From VGTK01 sp046327915 (lineage in GTDB: Bacteria; Desulfobacterota; Binatia; UBA12015), in contig JAXLXO010000012.1 in NCBI GenBank assembly GCA_046327915.1, positions 62,001-126,000 on the forward strand: 64,000 nucleotides of DNA. Direction: 5' to 3'. A program made the translations under genes and the position numbers. This document shows, piece after piece, positions 23,732 through 33,651 of this stretch (position 1 is its first letter; every line of letters starts with the position of its first letter). The notes beneath the pieces were generated by a model that saw only the letters and a program-made list of their open reading frames with translations, did not search any database and had not been told where the DNA came from.

Positions 23732-24819
23732 GCGCGCTCTACCGGCTCGTCCGCCGGACGCTGTTCCGTCTCGACGCGGAGCGAGCGCATCATCTGGCGC
23801 TGCGGTCCGCGGCGCTCGCGGAGTGGCTGCTCGAGCACGGCGCGCAGGGCGTGGTGCCTGCCGCACCTCCGGGCGATCCGGTCACCATCCTCGGCCGGAC
23901 GTTCCCGAACCGCGTGGGGCTCGCGGCGGGTTTCGACAAGAACGGAATTGCGCCGCACCTGTGGTCGCGCCTCGGCTTCGGCTTCGCGGAGCTCGGCACC
24001 GTGACCGCGCGTCCGCAGCCGGGCAATCCGCAGCCGCGAATGTTCCGCCTTCCCGCGGAGCACGCGGTGGTGAACCGCCTCGGCTTCAACAACCAGGGAG
24101 CGGAGGAGGTGGCGCGCCGGCTGCGCTACCGTCTGGAGGTCCGGCCGGCGATCCCGATCGGGCTCAACATCGGCTGCTCGAAGGTCTCGGTCGGGGACGA
24201 GGCTGCGGAGCGCGAGGACTACCGCTTCTCGGCGCGACTGCTGGCTCCGCTCGCCGACTACCTCGCGATCAACGTGAGCTCGCCGAACACGCCTGGACTG
24301 CGCAACCTGCACGAGCCGCGGCGCCTCGCGCGCCTCGTCGAGGCGGTGTTGCGCGAGATCGAGGTGCTCGCCGTGGCCGCGCCCGTTCCGGTGCTCGTCA
24401 AGCTGTCGCCGGATCTCGCCGACGAGGACATTCCCGCGATCTGCGCCGCAGCGCGCGACGGCGGAGCCGCAGGATTCATCGCGACCAACACCACGATCAC
24501 GCGTCCGGGCTGCACGAGTCCGGCTGCCGGGGAGACCGGCGGACTTTCGGGTGCTCCGCTGCGCGCGCGCGCGACGGACGTGCTGCGCCGCGTCCGCGAC
24601 GCGGTCGGCGACGGCGTTCCGATCATCGGCGTGGGCGGCGTGACGACGATCGACGACGTGCACGAGAAGCTCGCCGCCGGTGCGGATCTGGTCGCCCTCT
24701 ACACCGCGCTGATCTACGAAGGACCGCTGCTGCCGCGCCGTCTCGCGCGCGGGATCTCGCCGACGGCCGTGCGCGTCAGCGCGAGCGTGCCGAGGGAATC
24801 CGCGTCAGCAGGTCGTTGA
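23728..24819 (+). CDS. pyrD: dihydroorotate dehydrogenase (quinone), class 2
   Basis: PyrD oxidises dihydroorotate to orotate and passes electrons to quinone at the inner membrane. The 363-residue protein has the class 2 N-terminal amphipathic helix (LYRLVRRTLFRLDAERAHH), then VGLAAGFDKNG, the catalytic Ser in INVSSPNTPGLR, and FMN-binding ATNTTI and IIGVGGV. The GTG start overlaps grxC. The last 44 bp overlap the end of a convergent minus-strand gene. Confidence 0.96.
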   Translation: MSALYRLVRRTLFRLDAERAHHLALRSAALAEWLLEHGAQGVVPAAPPGDPVTILGRTFPNRVGLAAGFDKNGIAPHLWSRLGFGFAELGTVTARPQPGNPQPRMFRLPAEHAVVNRLGFNNQGAEEVARRLRYRLEVRPAIPIGLNIGCSKVSVGDEAAEREDYRFSARLLAPLADYLAINVSSPNTPGLRNLHEPRRLARLVEAVLREIEVLAVAAPVPVLVKLSPDLADEDIPAICAAARDGGAAGFIATNTTITRPGCTSPAAGETGGLSGAPLRARATDVLRRVRDAVGDGVPIIGVGGVTTIDDVHEKLAAGADLVALYTALIYEGPLLPRRLARGISPTAVRVSASVPRESASAGR

Positions 24820-25228
24820 CCTCGCCGAAGAGCTCGCGTCGCGGTCCCGGAGCCGCCTCGGCGACCGTCGCGTCGGCGTCGCGATCGCCTTCGGAATCGC
24901 CGTCGCCGTCCTCTCCTGCGAGGTCGATCTCCGGACTGCGGTCGAGGTGGATCGCGAAGTCGCTCACCGCCGACTTGCGCTGCGCCGCCGCCTCGCGCTG
25001 TGCCGTCTCGGACTCGCGCGCCAGGATGTCGCGCGTCGCGCTCGCGATCGAGCGCAGGGTCAGCGCGACGTAGACGACGAAGACGAAGCCGAACAGGCCG
25101 AGCGAGGTCATCAGGGCGTCCGCCGGGGGCGCGTCCGTCGCGTAGCCCATCTCGGCCGCGAGGCGCATCGCCACGACCCCGAGCAACGGGACTGCTCCGA
25201 GCACCAGAAGCAGATCGCGCAGCGTCAT
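24776..25228 (-). CDS. two-helix membrane protein (150 aa)
   Basis: A 150-residue protein with two transmembrane helices (about residues 3-22 and 36-56), then a charged, probably coiled-coil stretch (ATRDILARESETAQREAAAQRK) and an acidic tail. I do not recognise a family. The start is the ATG complementary to 25226-25228, with GAAGGGGAG upstream. Both termini would face the cytoplasm by the positive-inside rule. The C terminus overlaps the end of pyrD on the other strand by 44 bp. Confidence 0.65.
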   Translation of the reverse strand: MTLRDLLLVLGAVPLLGVVAMRLAAEMGYATDAPPADALMTSLGLFGFVFVVYVALTLRSIASATRDILARESETAQREAAAQRKSAVSDFAIHLDRSPEIDLAGEDGDGDSEGDRDADATVAEAAPGPRRELFGEVNDLLTRIPSARSR

Positions 25229-25317
25229 CCCGCTCCCCTTCCGCGATTCGTCGCGCCTGCGAGGTGGGTACGTCCGGACCGCCACGAGGTCAAGACGCCC
25301 GCGCGCGGCCCGCGATC

Positions 25318-25346
25318 TTGCTTCCCGCACGGGCGACATCTACGTT
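25318..25346 (+). promoter_or_regulatory. candidate promoter TTGCTT-N17-TACGTT
   Basis: TTGCTT (25318-25323), exactly 17 bp, TACGTT (25341-25346) followed by TTC. The SRP RNA gene has the closely similar TTGCGC-N17-TACGTTTTT. The start would be near 25353, giving a leader of about 65 bases to the ATG at 25418. Confidence 0.45.
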
Positions 25347-25417
25347 TTCACGTTGCGAGATTGCAGGGGGAGGTCGGAGTGGTGTGCTCGCCCGTGCCTC
25401 GAGGTGGAGACCCTCCG

Positions 25418-25927
25418 ATGGAACCAGCGCGGAACGGCGTGGATCGAGACGACGACGGACGGCCCGTGAAGTGGCGGCATCGCGCGCTGCTGGCGACGCG
25501 ACTGGTCTGCGCGGCTGCCGTGCTCTGCGTCGCGACGGCCAGCGCGGCCGCGGTCGCCCCGAAGCCCTCGCCGACCCCGAATCCGGTGATCGGGGAGATG
25601 GAGAACGTCGTCGCCGAGCTCCGCGAGGTCAACGCCTCCCTCGCGTCGCTGCGCACCGCCATCAACGAGCTCGGCGGCCGCCTCGACAAGCTCGAGACCC
25701 TCTCCGGCGACGTGAACGACATCAAGGCGACCGCGACCCCGATGCGCGAGGAAGTGCGCGGCCTCTACGTCGAGACCAGCAACGTGCGCAGCGAGATCGC
25801 GCGCCTCGAGGAGAAGAGCGTCGCGGAGGCCGAGTCGCTCGGCAAGAGCCGCTACGTGTTCACGCTGCTGCTGGTCGCGACGATGGTCCTGCAGGTGGTC
25901 GTGCTGGCGGCGCTACTGCGCCGGTGA
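25418..25927 (+). CDS. membrane-anchored coiled-coil protein (169 aa)
   Basis: A 169-residue protein. An N-terminal hydrophobic segment (about 25-45, LLATRLVCAAAVLCVATASA) may be a signal peptide or anchor. A Pro-rich stretch (APKPSPTPNPV) follows, then a long coiled coil (about 55-140, VVAELREVNASLASLRTAIN) and a C-terminal membrane helix ending ALLRR. The middle would be periplasmic and tethered at one or both ends. The start has GAGGTGGAG upstream. The family is unknown. The last 15 bp overlap the end of the convergent gene at 25913. Confidence 0.65.
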   Translation: MEPARNGVDRDDDGRPVKWRHRALLATRLVCAAAVLCVATASAAAVAPKPSPTPNPVIGEMENVVAELREVNASLASLRTAINELGGRLDKLETLSGDVNDIKATATPMREEVRGLYVETSNVRSEIARLEEKSVAEAESLGKSRYVFTLLLVATMVLQVVVLAALLRR

Positions 25928-26356
25928 AGGCGTCGGCGCGGCCTCCACGTCCATCAGCGTCAGGAACGCATTTCCGGCGTTGAGATTGCCGGTGATGACG
26001 AGCCGCGTGCCGGGACTCGCGCCGGTGATCTTCGCGACCGTGGCATCGCGCCCCTCGACGCGAAGGGGCGGCGGGCCGGGTCCGAGCGCGCTGAAGATCT
26101 CCGGTCCGGTCGCCGGGCTGCCGCTGATCTTCTGCGCCTTCAGGACGCAGTACGAAAGGCTCTTGTCGCCGATCGCGAGCGTCAGGTCGCCGACGCTGTC
26201 CGCCAGGCCGCTCTGTCCGATCACGCCCTCGAAGCGGACGACGTCGAAGCCTGCACGACAGGGCGTCGCGTGGGCGAGGCACGTGGCGAAGACCACTGCG
26301 GCCAGGATCCGGACGGCCGCGCGGACACGGTGACGGCTCGGGGAGGGCTCGCGCAT
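25913..26356 (-). CDS. exported hypothetical protein (147 aa)
   Basis: A 147-residue protein with a clear signal peptide: a basic start (PSPSRHRVR), a hydrophobic core (AAVRILAAVVFATCLA) and a likely cleavage after CRA. The mature part is short and β-rich (FDVVRFEGVIGQSGLADS, LTLAIGDKSLSYCVLKAQKI), ending in a Pro-rich tail. No family is recognised. Its ATG shares two bases with the divergent glycosyltransferase ATG, so neither can have a normal leader outside the other's coding sequence. CTATCA lies 8 bases before its ATG. Confidence 0.6.
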   Translation of the reverse strand: MREPSPSRHRVRAAVRILAAVVFATCLAHATPCRAGFDVVRFEGVIGQSGLADSVGDLTLAIGDKSLSYCVLKAQKISGSPATGPEIFSALGPGPPPLRVEGRDATVAKITGASPGTRLVITGNLNAGNAFLTLMDVEAAPTPSPAQ

Positions 26357-27092
26357 GCCGCCTGATAGCCGGGACGATCCGGCGAGACAATCGGTCGACG
26401 GCCCCGGGATCGGGCCGCGGATCTCGATCGTCGTCCCCGCGCTCGACGAAGCGGAGCGCATCGTCGAGGCCCTCGGATCCGTGCGGGAGCCGGGCGTGTG
26501 CGAGGTCATCGTCGTCGACGGCGGCAGCGGCGACGACACCGTGAAGTGTGCCGCGGCCGCCGCCGATCGCGTGCTGCACTCCGTGCGCGGCCGCGCCGCG
26601 CAGATGAACGCGGGCGCGGACGTCGCCGGCGGCGACGTCCTGCTCTTCCTGCATGCCGACACGCGGCTCCCCGCGGGCTTCGCGGCAGCGGTCCAGGACG
26701 CCATCGAGCGTGGCGCGATCGGCGGGCGCTTCGACGTGGCGCTCGAGGGTGAGCACCCGTTCCTGCAGGTGATCGCGTTCCTCATGAACGCGCGCTCACG
26801 CCTGACGCGGATCTCGACCGGCGATCAGGCGATCTTCGTGCGGCGAGACGTGTTCTCGCGGCTCGGCGGCTTCGCAGCGATCCCGCTGATGGAGGACGTC
26901 GAGCTCACCAGACGGCTGCGACGGCTCGGACCCCTCGCGGCGCTCCGTCTCCGGGTGCGCACCTCGGCCCGCCGCTGGGAGACCAACGGCGTGGTGCGCA
27001 CGATCGTCCTGATGTGGGCGCTGCGCTTCGCTTACGCGTGCGGCGTGTCCCCCGAGCGTCTCGCGCGAGCCTATCGCAGGCCCGCGCGCTGA
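26355..27092 (+). CDS. family 2 glycosyltransferase, TIGR04283-like
   Basis: A 245-residue GT-A fold transferase of the kind named rSAM/selenodomain-associated transferase 2. It has ISIVVPALDEAERI, VIVVDGGSGDDTV, RGRAAQMNAGADVA, LLFLHADTRLP with the metal-binding Asp pair, and STGDQAIFVRR followed by IPLMEDVEL. The C-terminal helix (RTIVLMWALRFAYACG) is hydrophobic. Substrates are unknown; no radical-SAM partner lies next to it. Its ATG overlaps the ATG of the divergent exported protein in a CATG. Confidence 0.88.
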   Translation: MPPDSRDDPARQSVDGPGIGPRISIVVPALDEAERIVEALGSVREPGVCEVIVVDGGSGDDTVKCAAAAADRVLHSVRGRAAQMNAGADVAGGDVLLFLHADTRLPAGFAAAVQDAIERGAIGGRFDVALEGEHPFLQVIAFLMNARSRLTRISTGDQAIFVRRDVFSRLGGFAAIPLMEDVELTRRLRRLGPLAALRLRVRTSARRWETNGVVRTIVLMWALRFAYACGVSPERLARAYRRPAR

Positions 27093-27105
27093 CGTCGCAC
27101 GCCGC

Positions 27106-28686
27106 TCAGAGTCCGCCGTCGCGCAGCGCGCGACCGGAACGCCACGCCGCGGACTGCAGCGCGGGGGCAACGGCTCCGTCCTCGTCGGCCGCACCGAACA
27201 GGTCGGCCGCCTCGTGCTCGATCGCACGCACGTGCTCGGCCTGCTGCTTGCGGCTGCGGTGATTGACGCCGATCACGAACGACACCGCCATCCCCGTTCC
27301 GAGACCTTCGGGAGTGCCGGGCTCGAACTGGCTGACGTGGAAGAACAGGGTGCGGTTGTCCTCGCCGTAGGTGATGAAGCCGAAGCCGCGGTCGGCGAAG
27401 TAGTTCGCGACGTGGCCAGTGACGCGGGGCGGCTCCTGCTCGCCGAGAATGGCGGCGACGTCGGCGGGGAGGAGCGCGTCCGCCAGCGGGCGCGGCGTCT
27501 CGTTCACGCCGGTCTGGACCAGGCGCGCCCGCGTCTGCTCGAGGAGCGCGCGCGTGTGCTCGTCGTCGGGGTCGTGCTCGGCCGCGGCCTGAAGATGCTC
27601 GAGCGCCTCCGACGGGCGTCCGTGCGCGAGGTGGATTCGCGCGAGCCGCGTCTCGACGTCGACCGCGAGGGTCGACTGTGGCGGAACGCGGCCCGCGGCC
27701 AGACGCTCGAGGTCGTGCAGCGCCGTGGCCGGCCGGCCGAGGAGCAGCTGCAGCTCCGCGAGCTCGATGCGGATCTGCACTTCGCCCTGCGGGTGCTGGC
27801 GCAGCGCCTCGCAGAGGGAGCGCGCCGCATCGGCGTAGCGTCCGGTGCGCATCTGCAGCCGGGCGAGCGCGATCAGCGCGACGGCGCCCTTCGGCAGCTT
27901 GCTCGCGCGCACCATCGCGGCCTCCGCGTCGTCGAGCCGTCCCGCCAGCTCGTACGCGCGACCGAGACGCTCCCAGATCACGGCGGACCCCGGATCGATC
28001 TCCTGAGCCTTCGTGAGCTCGCGCAGTGCAGACTCCGCGTCGCCATCGCGCAGGAACGTCTCGCCGTAGCTCGCCAGGCGGTGCTCCGGCTTGATGACCT
28101 TCTCGTGCAGCCGGTCGTCCAGCTCCGCACAACCGTCGAGGGCGGCGCGCGCCTCGTCGGTGAGGCCGACCTCGCGCAGGTTCCGCGCGAGGTGGAAGAG
28201 GATCTGCACCTGGATGCCGCGGCTGCGCTCGCGCTGGTCGGGCGGCGCCTTGTCGAACGCGGCGCATGCCTGCTGGAGGGCCGCGACCGCGGCGCGCGGG
28301 CGATGCAGACGCTCGAGGCAGTAGCCCTTGCGGAACAGGCAGAGATGGTAGCCGGGGAAGGTCTCGAGGGCGCGGTCGTACCAGGTCAATGCGCGCGCCC
28401 AGCGCTTCTTCCGCTGGAAGAACCAGCCGATCTGGCAGCGGTAGAGGGCGGCTCGGCGCGGGTGCAGCTGTGCGCAGCGGAGGAAGAACGCCTCGACCTT
28501 CGCGTCGTTGCCGACCAGCGAGTACGTCCGCGCGATCTCGAGGACGAACTCGACGTCGTCCCAGAGCGGGCTGCGCTCCTGGTCGATGGCGCCGTAGCGC
28601 GCGAGGATCTGCTTCAGATCACCGCGTTCGCGCTGCGCACGAACGGCGGCGAGCCGCTGTGCGGCGTCGGGATCGGTGCGTGTCAT
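27106..28686 (-). CDS. TPR protein with C-terminal cold-shock domain
   Basis: A 526-residue protein. Residues about 40-410 are helical tetratricopeptide repeats (ARALTWYDRALETFPG, AVIWERLGRAYELAGRLDDAEAA, HGRPSEALEHLQAAAEHDPD). Residues about 435-500 are a cold-shock/OB domain with both RNA-binding motifs, RGFGFITYG and LFFHVSQF. The tail is acidic to neutral. The domain pair suggests an RNA-binding scaffold in the cytoplasm, but the role is unknown. Its ATG overlaps the purN stop in an ATGA, so the two are translationally coupled. It converges on the glycosyltransferase gene with a 13-bp gap. Confidence 0.88.
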   Translation of the reverse strand: MTRTDPDAAQRLAAVRAQRERGDLKQILARYGAIDQERSPLWDDVEFVLEIARTYSLVGNDAKVEAFFLRCAQLHPRRAALYRCQIGWFFQRKKRWARALTWYDRALETFPGYHLCLFRKGYCLERLHRPRAAVAALQQACAAFDKAPPDQRERSRGIQVQILFHLARNLREVGLTDEARAALDGCAELDDRLHEKVIKPEHRLASYGETFLRDGDAESALRELTKAQEIDPGSAVIWERLGRAYELAGRLDDAEAAMVRASKLPKGAVALIALARLQMRTGRYADAARSLCEALRQHPQGEVQIRIELAELQLLLGRPATALHDLERLAAGRVPPQSTLAVDVETRLARIHLAHGRPSEALEHLQAAAEHDPDDEHTRALLEQTRARLVQTGVNETPRPLADALLPADVAAILGEQEPPRVTGHVANYFADRGFGFITYGEDNRTLFFHVSQFEPGTPEGLGTGMAVSFVIGVNHRSRKQQAEHVRAIEHEAADLFGAADEDGAVAPALQSAAWRSGRALRDGGL

Positions 28687-29288
28687 GGGAGTCCTCCGAT
28701 CACGCGTCGCCCGACGACGCGGAGCTCGCCGCGCGCAAGGCGCTGGAGTGCGAGCGGGTAGATCCGGTGCTCCTCGGCGAGAATGCGCTCGGAGAGCGTC
28801 TGCTCCGTGTCGTCGTCGAGGACCGGCACCGCGGCCTGCGCGATGATGGGTCCGTGGTCCATCTGCTCGTCGACGAAGTGCACGGTGACGCCCGCGATGC
28901 GGACGCCGTACTCGAGAGCCTGGCGCTGCGCGTGCAGTCCCTTGAACGCGGGCAGCAGCGCCGGGTGCACGTTGATCACGCGTCCCGCGAACGCGCGCAG
29001 GAACACGCCGGTGACGATGCGGTCGAAGCCCGCGAGCGCGATCGTGTCGACGCCGTGCTCCCGCAGGAGAGCGACCAGCGCGGCGTCGTAGGCCTCGCGG
29101 TCGGGGTAGGCGCCGTGCTCGAGCACCGAGGTGGCGACACCCGCTTCGCGTGCAAGGTCGAGACCTCCTGCCGCCGGGCGATTGCTGACGACGATCCTAA
29201 TGCGCGCGTCGAGCCGCTGGTCCCGGACCGCCCTCAGGATCGCTCCGAGGTTCGACCCTCGACCGGAAATCAGGATTGCCAGCTCCAC
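28683..29288 (-). CDS. purN: phosphoribosylglycinamide formyltransferase
   Basis: PurN transfers a formyl group from 10-formyl-tetrahydrofolate to GAR in purine synthesis. The 201-residue protein has the phosphate-binding ISGRGSN, the folate motif INVHPALLPAFKG, and TVHFVDEQMDHGPIIAQ with the catalytic Asp; the active-site Asn and His are intact. The GTG start has GAGGGGAC upstream. It lies apart from the main pur cluster (44361-51097) and is coupled to the TPR-cold-shock gene. Confidence 0.94.
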   Translation of the reverse strand: MELAILISGRGSNLGAILRAVRDQRLDARIRIVVSNRPAAGGLDLAREAGVATSVLEHGAYPDREAYDAALVALLREHGVDTIALAGFDRIVTGVFLRAFAGRVINVHPALLPAFKGLHAQRQALEYGVRIAGVTVHFVDEQMDHGPIIAQAAVPVLDDDTEQTLSERILAEEHRIYPLALQRLARGELRVVGRRVIGGLP

Positions 29289-29393
29289 GATGTGCGTCCC
29301 CTCGCCCCGCTCCCCTCCGCGTCAAGCCGTGCATCTTCCGTAGCCGGACAGCCCCCGGCGGGCAAGCGATTTCGGCCTCTGCGGGAAAGAAAT

Positions 29394-29987
29394 TTATACC
29401 TTACAAACGGCGATGGCCGCCAGGTGTGCGGCCGCGGCGCCGTCCCCGACCAGACCCTCGCGGCACTCGAGCACCTCGATCGGAGACCACGCCGCGCGGC
29501 AGAGCCGCTCGAGCTCTCCGGGTTCCAGACAGAATTCGCGACGCGGGTGTCCGGTGGTCTCGTGCTGCGCGACGAGGAAGGTCTCGATCGCCAGGACGCC
29601 GCCGGGACGGAGCACGCGAAAGAGATCCGGCAGGATCGCGCGGTCGAGGAAGCGCGTCTGCACGATCAGCGCAAAGGTCGCGTCGTGGAACGGCGGCGCG
29701 CTCGCATCCGCGACCACGACGCGGACGCGCGGGTTCTCCTGCGCGACGCGTCGACAGGCCTCCGATGCGTGATCGAAGGCGACCGTCCGGAAGCCGAGCT
29801 CGGCGAGCAGCGCCGCGTGCCTCCCGGAGCCGCATGCGACGTCGAGAGCCGTGCCGCCGGGCGCGCGTCGCATCAGACCCTCCGCGTGTCGCGCGACGAA
29901 CGCCGATGGCGCCGAACGCGCGGGGCGCGCGCGGTGGCGCTCCTGCCAGTCGGTGCGATCGCTCAAGGACGGCTCTCGGGGGGGCAC
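29394..29987 (-). CDS. class I SAM-dependent methyltransferase
   Basis: A 197-residue methyltransferase with the SAM-binding motif I ALDVACGSGRHAALLAELG, the acidic loop VAFDHAS, the motif II region VVVADASAPPF, and LRPGGVLAIETFL. It resembles the small TehB-like group, but the substrate is unknown. The start overlaps the end of comF by 25 bp on the same strand, so they are probably one operon. After its stop the sequence is T-rich, with no strong hairpin. Confidence 0.87.
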   Translation of the reverse strand: MPPREPSLSDRTDWQERHRARPARSAPSAFVARHAEGLMRRAPGGTALDVACGSGRHAALLAELGFRTVAFDHASEACRRVAQENPRVRVVVADASAPPFHDATFALIVQTRFLDRAILPDLFRVLRPGGVLAIETFLVAQHETTGHPRREFCLEPGELERLCRAAWSPIEVLECREGLVGDGAAAAHLAAIAVCKV

Positions 29988-30724
29988 GTGACTCGCGCGG
30001 TCCGGAGCTCCCCCGCCAAGCGCCGGCGCGGCGTTCGTGCGAGGCTCCAGACGTCGACGTGGCGCGCACCGGCATCGCGCAGAACCGCGCTGCAGGCGCG
30101 GACCGTCGCTCCCGTCGTCACGACGTCGTCCACCAGCAGGACGGCTAGATCGGTCAGCGTCGCGCGACGACGGATGGAGAAGGCGTCGCGGACGTTGTGG
30201 TCGCGGGCGCCGCGGTCGAGCGCGGTCTGGGTCGCGGTCGGGGCATCGCGGCGCAGCAGGTCCACGGCGACGCGCTCGCCGCTGCGCGCGAGCGCACGGG
30301 CGAGCACCGCCGCCTGGTTGAAGCCGCGCCGGGCGAGGCGGGAGGCGTGCAGCGGAACGGGCACGATCACGTCATAGCACTCGGCGTGCGCACTCCGATG
30401 CGTCGCGAGCAGCGTGGCGAGACTCGATCCGACGACGTCATCGCCGCGGTACTTCCAGCGCAGGAGCAGGCGGCTCGACAGGTCGTCGTCCCGATACACG
30501 AAGCAGGCACGCGCCCGACGGAACGGCGGCGGCGTCATCGCACAGCGTACGCAGAGGAATCGGCTGCCGGGCTCGCCGCAGCAGGGGCACGCCGCAACGA
30601 TCGGCTCGAGTCGCGAGGTGCACGCGCGACAGAGCGCGGGACGTCGCGCGGAGAACAGGTCGCGCGCGCACGAAGGACAGCGGGGTGGGTAGAGAAGGCT
30701 GAGCAAAAGGTCTACGATGTCCAC
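29963..30724 (-). CDS. comF: ComF family phosphoribosyltransferase-like protein
   Basis: A 253-residue ComF/GntX-type protein. The N terminus carries a zinc-finger-like set: CPSC...CRAC...CPCC...CVRC. The C-terminal part is a phosphoribosyltransferase fold with RGFNQAAVLARALA and the PRPP loop VLLVDDVVTTGAT. The family is linked to DNA uptake in naturally competent bacteria, but the biochemical reaction is not known. The assigned GTG start lies directly against an AGGAG, too close for normal spacing, so the true start may be a few codons downstream. Confidence 0.9.
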   Translation of the reverse strand: MDIVDLLLSLLYPPRCPSCARDLFSARRPALCRACTSRLEPIVAACPCCGEPGSRFLCVRCAMTPPPFRRARACFVYRDDDLSSRLLLRWKYRGDDVVGSSLATLLATHRSAHAECYDVIVPVPLHASRLARRGFNQAAVLARALARSGERVAVDLLRRDAPTATQTALDRGARDHNVRDAFSIRRRATLTDLAVLLVDDVVTTGATVRACSAVLRDAGARHVDVWSLARTPRRRLAGELRTARVTCPPESRP

Positions 30725-30804
30725 TCCTGCCAGCTAGTCGGGGGGTGTCGGTGTGACCATGGCACGGAATGCAGAATCCGTGTCCGTCGTGGGGAGGGGG
30801 AGCG

Positions 30805-30999
30805 ATGTTCCGCTTCATCCTGGGCGTCGTCGTCGGTGGAGTGCTCACGTTCTGGGGGCTCACGGGGCAGATCCCGTGGCGCGAGGAGGTCGAGTCGTGG
30901 TTCTCGCGCGCCGCGTCCTCGTACACGGCGCAGGAGCATCACCGCGAGGCGAACAGCGTCATCGCGTCCGAGCAGCCGGCTGCGAAGCCCAAGCGCTGA
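30805..30999 (+). CDS. small membrane protein (64 aa)
   Basis: A 64-residue protein with one N-terminal transmembrane helix (FRFILGVVVGGVLTFWG), a short amphipathic stretch (IPWREEVESWFSRAAS) and a basic, lysine-ended tail. GGGGAGGGGG lies seven bases before the ATG. No family is recognised. It is divergent from comF and upstream of greA, from which it is separated by 90 bp. Confidence 0.65.
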   Translation: MFRFILGVVVGGVLTFWGLTGQIPWREEVESWFSRAASSYTAQEHHREANSVIASEQPAAKPKR

Positions 31000-31050
31000 C
31001 CTTCGCCATCGCCGTGCGCTTCCGCGGGCCGCGCGGTACAGCGTGAGCGG

Positions 31051-31077
31051 CTTGCGCAAACCCGCGCGGCGCGCAAG
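31051..31077 (+). promoter_or_regulatory. hairpin in the greA leader
   Basis: CTTGCGC (31051-31057) pairs with GCGCAAG (31071-31077) across a 13-nt loop, 12 bases before the greA ATG. It could end the small upstream gene's transcript or modulate greA. There is no T-tract. Confidence 0.25.
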
Positions 31078-31089
31078 GGAAGGTCTTGC

Positions 31090-31584
31090 ATGGAGCTACC
31101 GATCGTCGCCCGACTCAAGCGCGAGCTCGCCGAGCTGCAGTACGAGCTCTCGCACGACCTGCCGAAGCGTCTCGAGGAGGCGCGCGCCCACGGCGATCTC
31201 CGCGAGAACGCGGAGTACGACGCCGCGAAGAACCGCCAGGGAATCCTGCGTGCGCGCATCGGTCAGATGAATGCGCGTCTCGCGGAGCTTTCGACGTACA
31301 GCTTCGCGCGCATCCCGCGCGACAAGGTTTCGTACGGCAGCCGCGTGAAGCTCTCGGACGTCGATTCGGGAGACGAGATCGAATACCAGGTGGTCTTTCC
31401 CGAGGAGGTCGACGCGGCGGCGGGACTGGTTTCGATCAACGCGCCGATCGGCCAGGCGCTGATGAACAAGGCGCCCGGTGACGAGGTCAACGTGCAGACG
31501 CCGCGCGGCAAGAAGACCTACGAGATCATCGAGCTCTCGACGCTGCACGACCGCAGGCCCGCGGAGGAGCCGTCGCGAGACTGA
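31090..31584 (+). CDS. greA: transcription elongation factor GreA
   Basis: GreA rescues backtracked RNA polymerase by stimulating transcript cleavage. The 164-residue protein has the N-terminal coiled coil with the acidic tip segment EEARAHGDLRENAEYDAAK, which carries the catalytic Asp and Glu, and the C-terminal FKBP-like domain (YGSRVKLSDVDSGDEIEYQ, VSINAPIGQALMNKAPGDEV). The start is the ATG after AAGGTC. It lies 35 bp before the acyl-CoA synthetase gene. Confidence 0.96.
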   Translation: MELPIVARLKRELAELQYELSHDLPKRLEEARAHGDLRENAEYDAAKNRQGILRARIGQMNARLAELSTYSFARIPRDKVSYGSRVKLSDVDSGDEIEYQVVFPEEVDAAAGLVSINAPIGQALMNKAPGDEVNVQTPRGKKTYEIIELSTLHDRRPAEEPSRD

Positions 31585-31619
31585 CGACGCCGCGGTCCGA
31601 CGGCGAGCGGAGAGGGAGC

Positions 31620-33449
<1,830 letters not shown>

Positions 33450-33510
33450 GCCGTCTCCCCGTCGGACGGCATGGCCGCCGCCGGGAACTTTTCTCCAGAG
33501 TTTCGCGTGA

Positions 33511-33539
33511 TTGCGGCTCGTCCGGGGTCGTGTTAGTTA
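33511..33539 (+). promoter_or_regulatory. weak promoter candidate before rimP operon
   Basis: TTGCGG (33511-33516), a 17-bp spacer, and TAGTTA (33534-33539). If used, transcription would begin about 14 bases before the hairpin of a T-tract terminator. The -10 match is poor. Confidence 0.3.
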
Positions 33540-33559
33540 GCGGGCACCCTCGGCCGTCC

Positions 33560-33587
33560 AAAAAGTGGGCCCCCGCCCGCTTTTTTT
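33560..33587 (+). terminator. rho-independent terminator with T-tract, upstream of rimP
   Basis: AAAAAGTGGGC (33560-33570) pairs with GCCCGCTTTTT (33575-33585, one G-T pair) around a CCCC loop and ends in seven T. It is the only classical intrinsic terminator with a T-tract that I see in the window. It lies 110 bp after the acyl-CoA synthetase stop and 65 bp before the rimP start, so it may end the former or attenuate the latter. Confidence 0.8.
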
Positions 33588-33651
33588 GTTTCTGGAACAG
33601 GATTTTTTGCACTCAGGGGTTCGCACGGATGGGATGGCCGGGGGCGAGCGC

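Noticed and set aside
30758..30775. σ54-like TGGCACGGAATGCAG before the 64-residue membrane protein
   Set aside because: The GG and GC elements are two bases too close for a -24/-12 promoter, and both spacing and the TTGC box are required.
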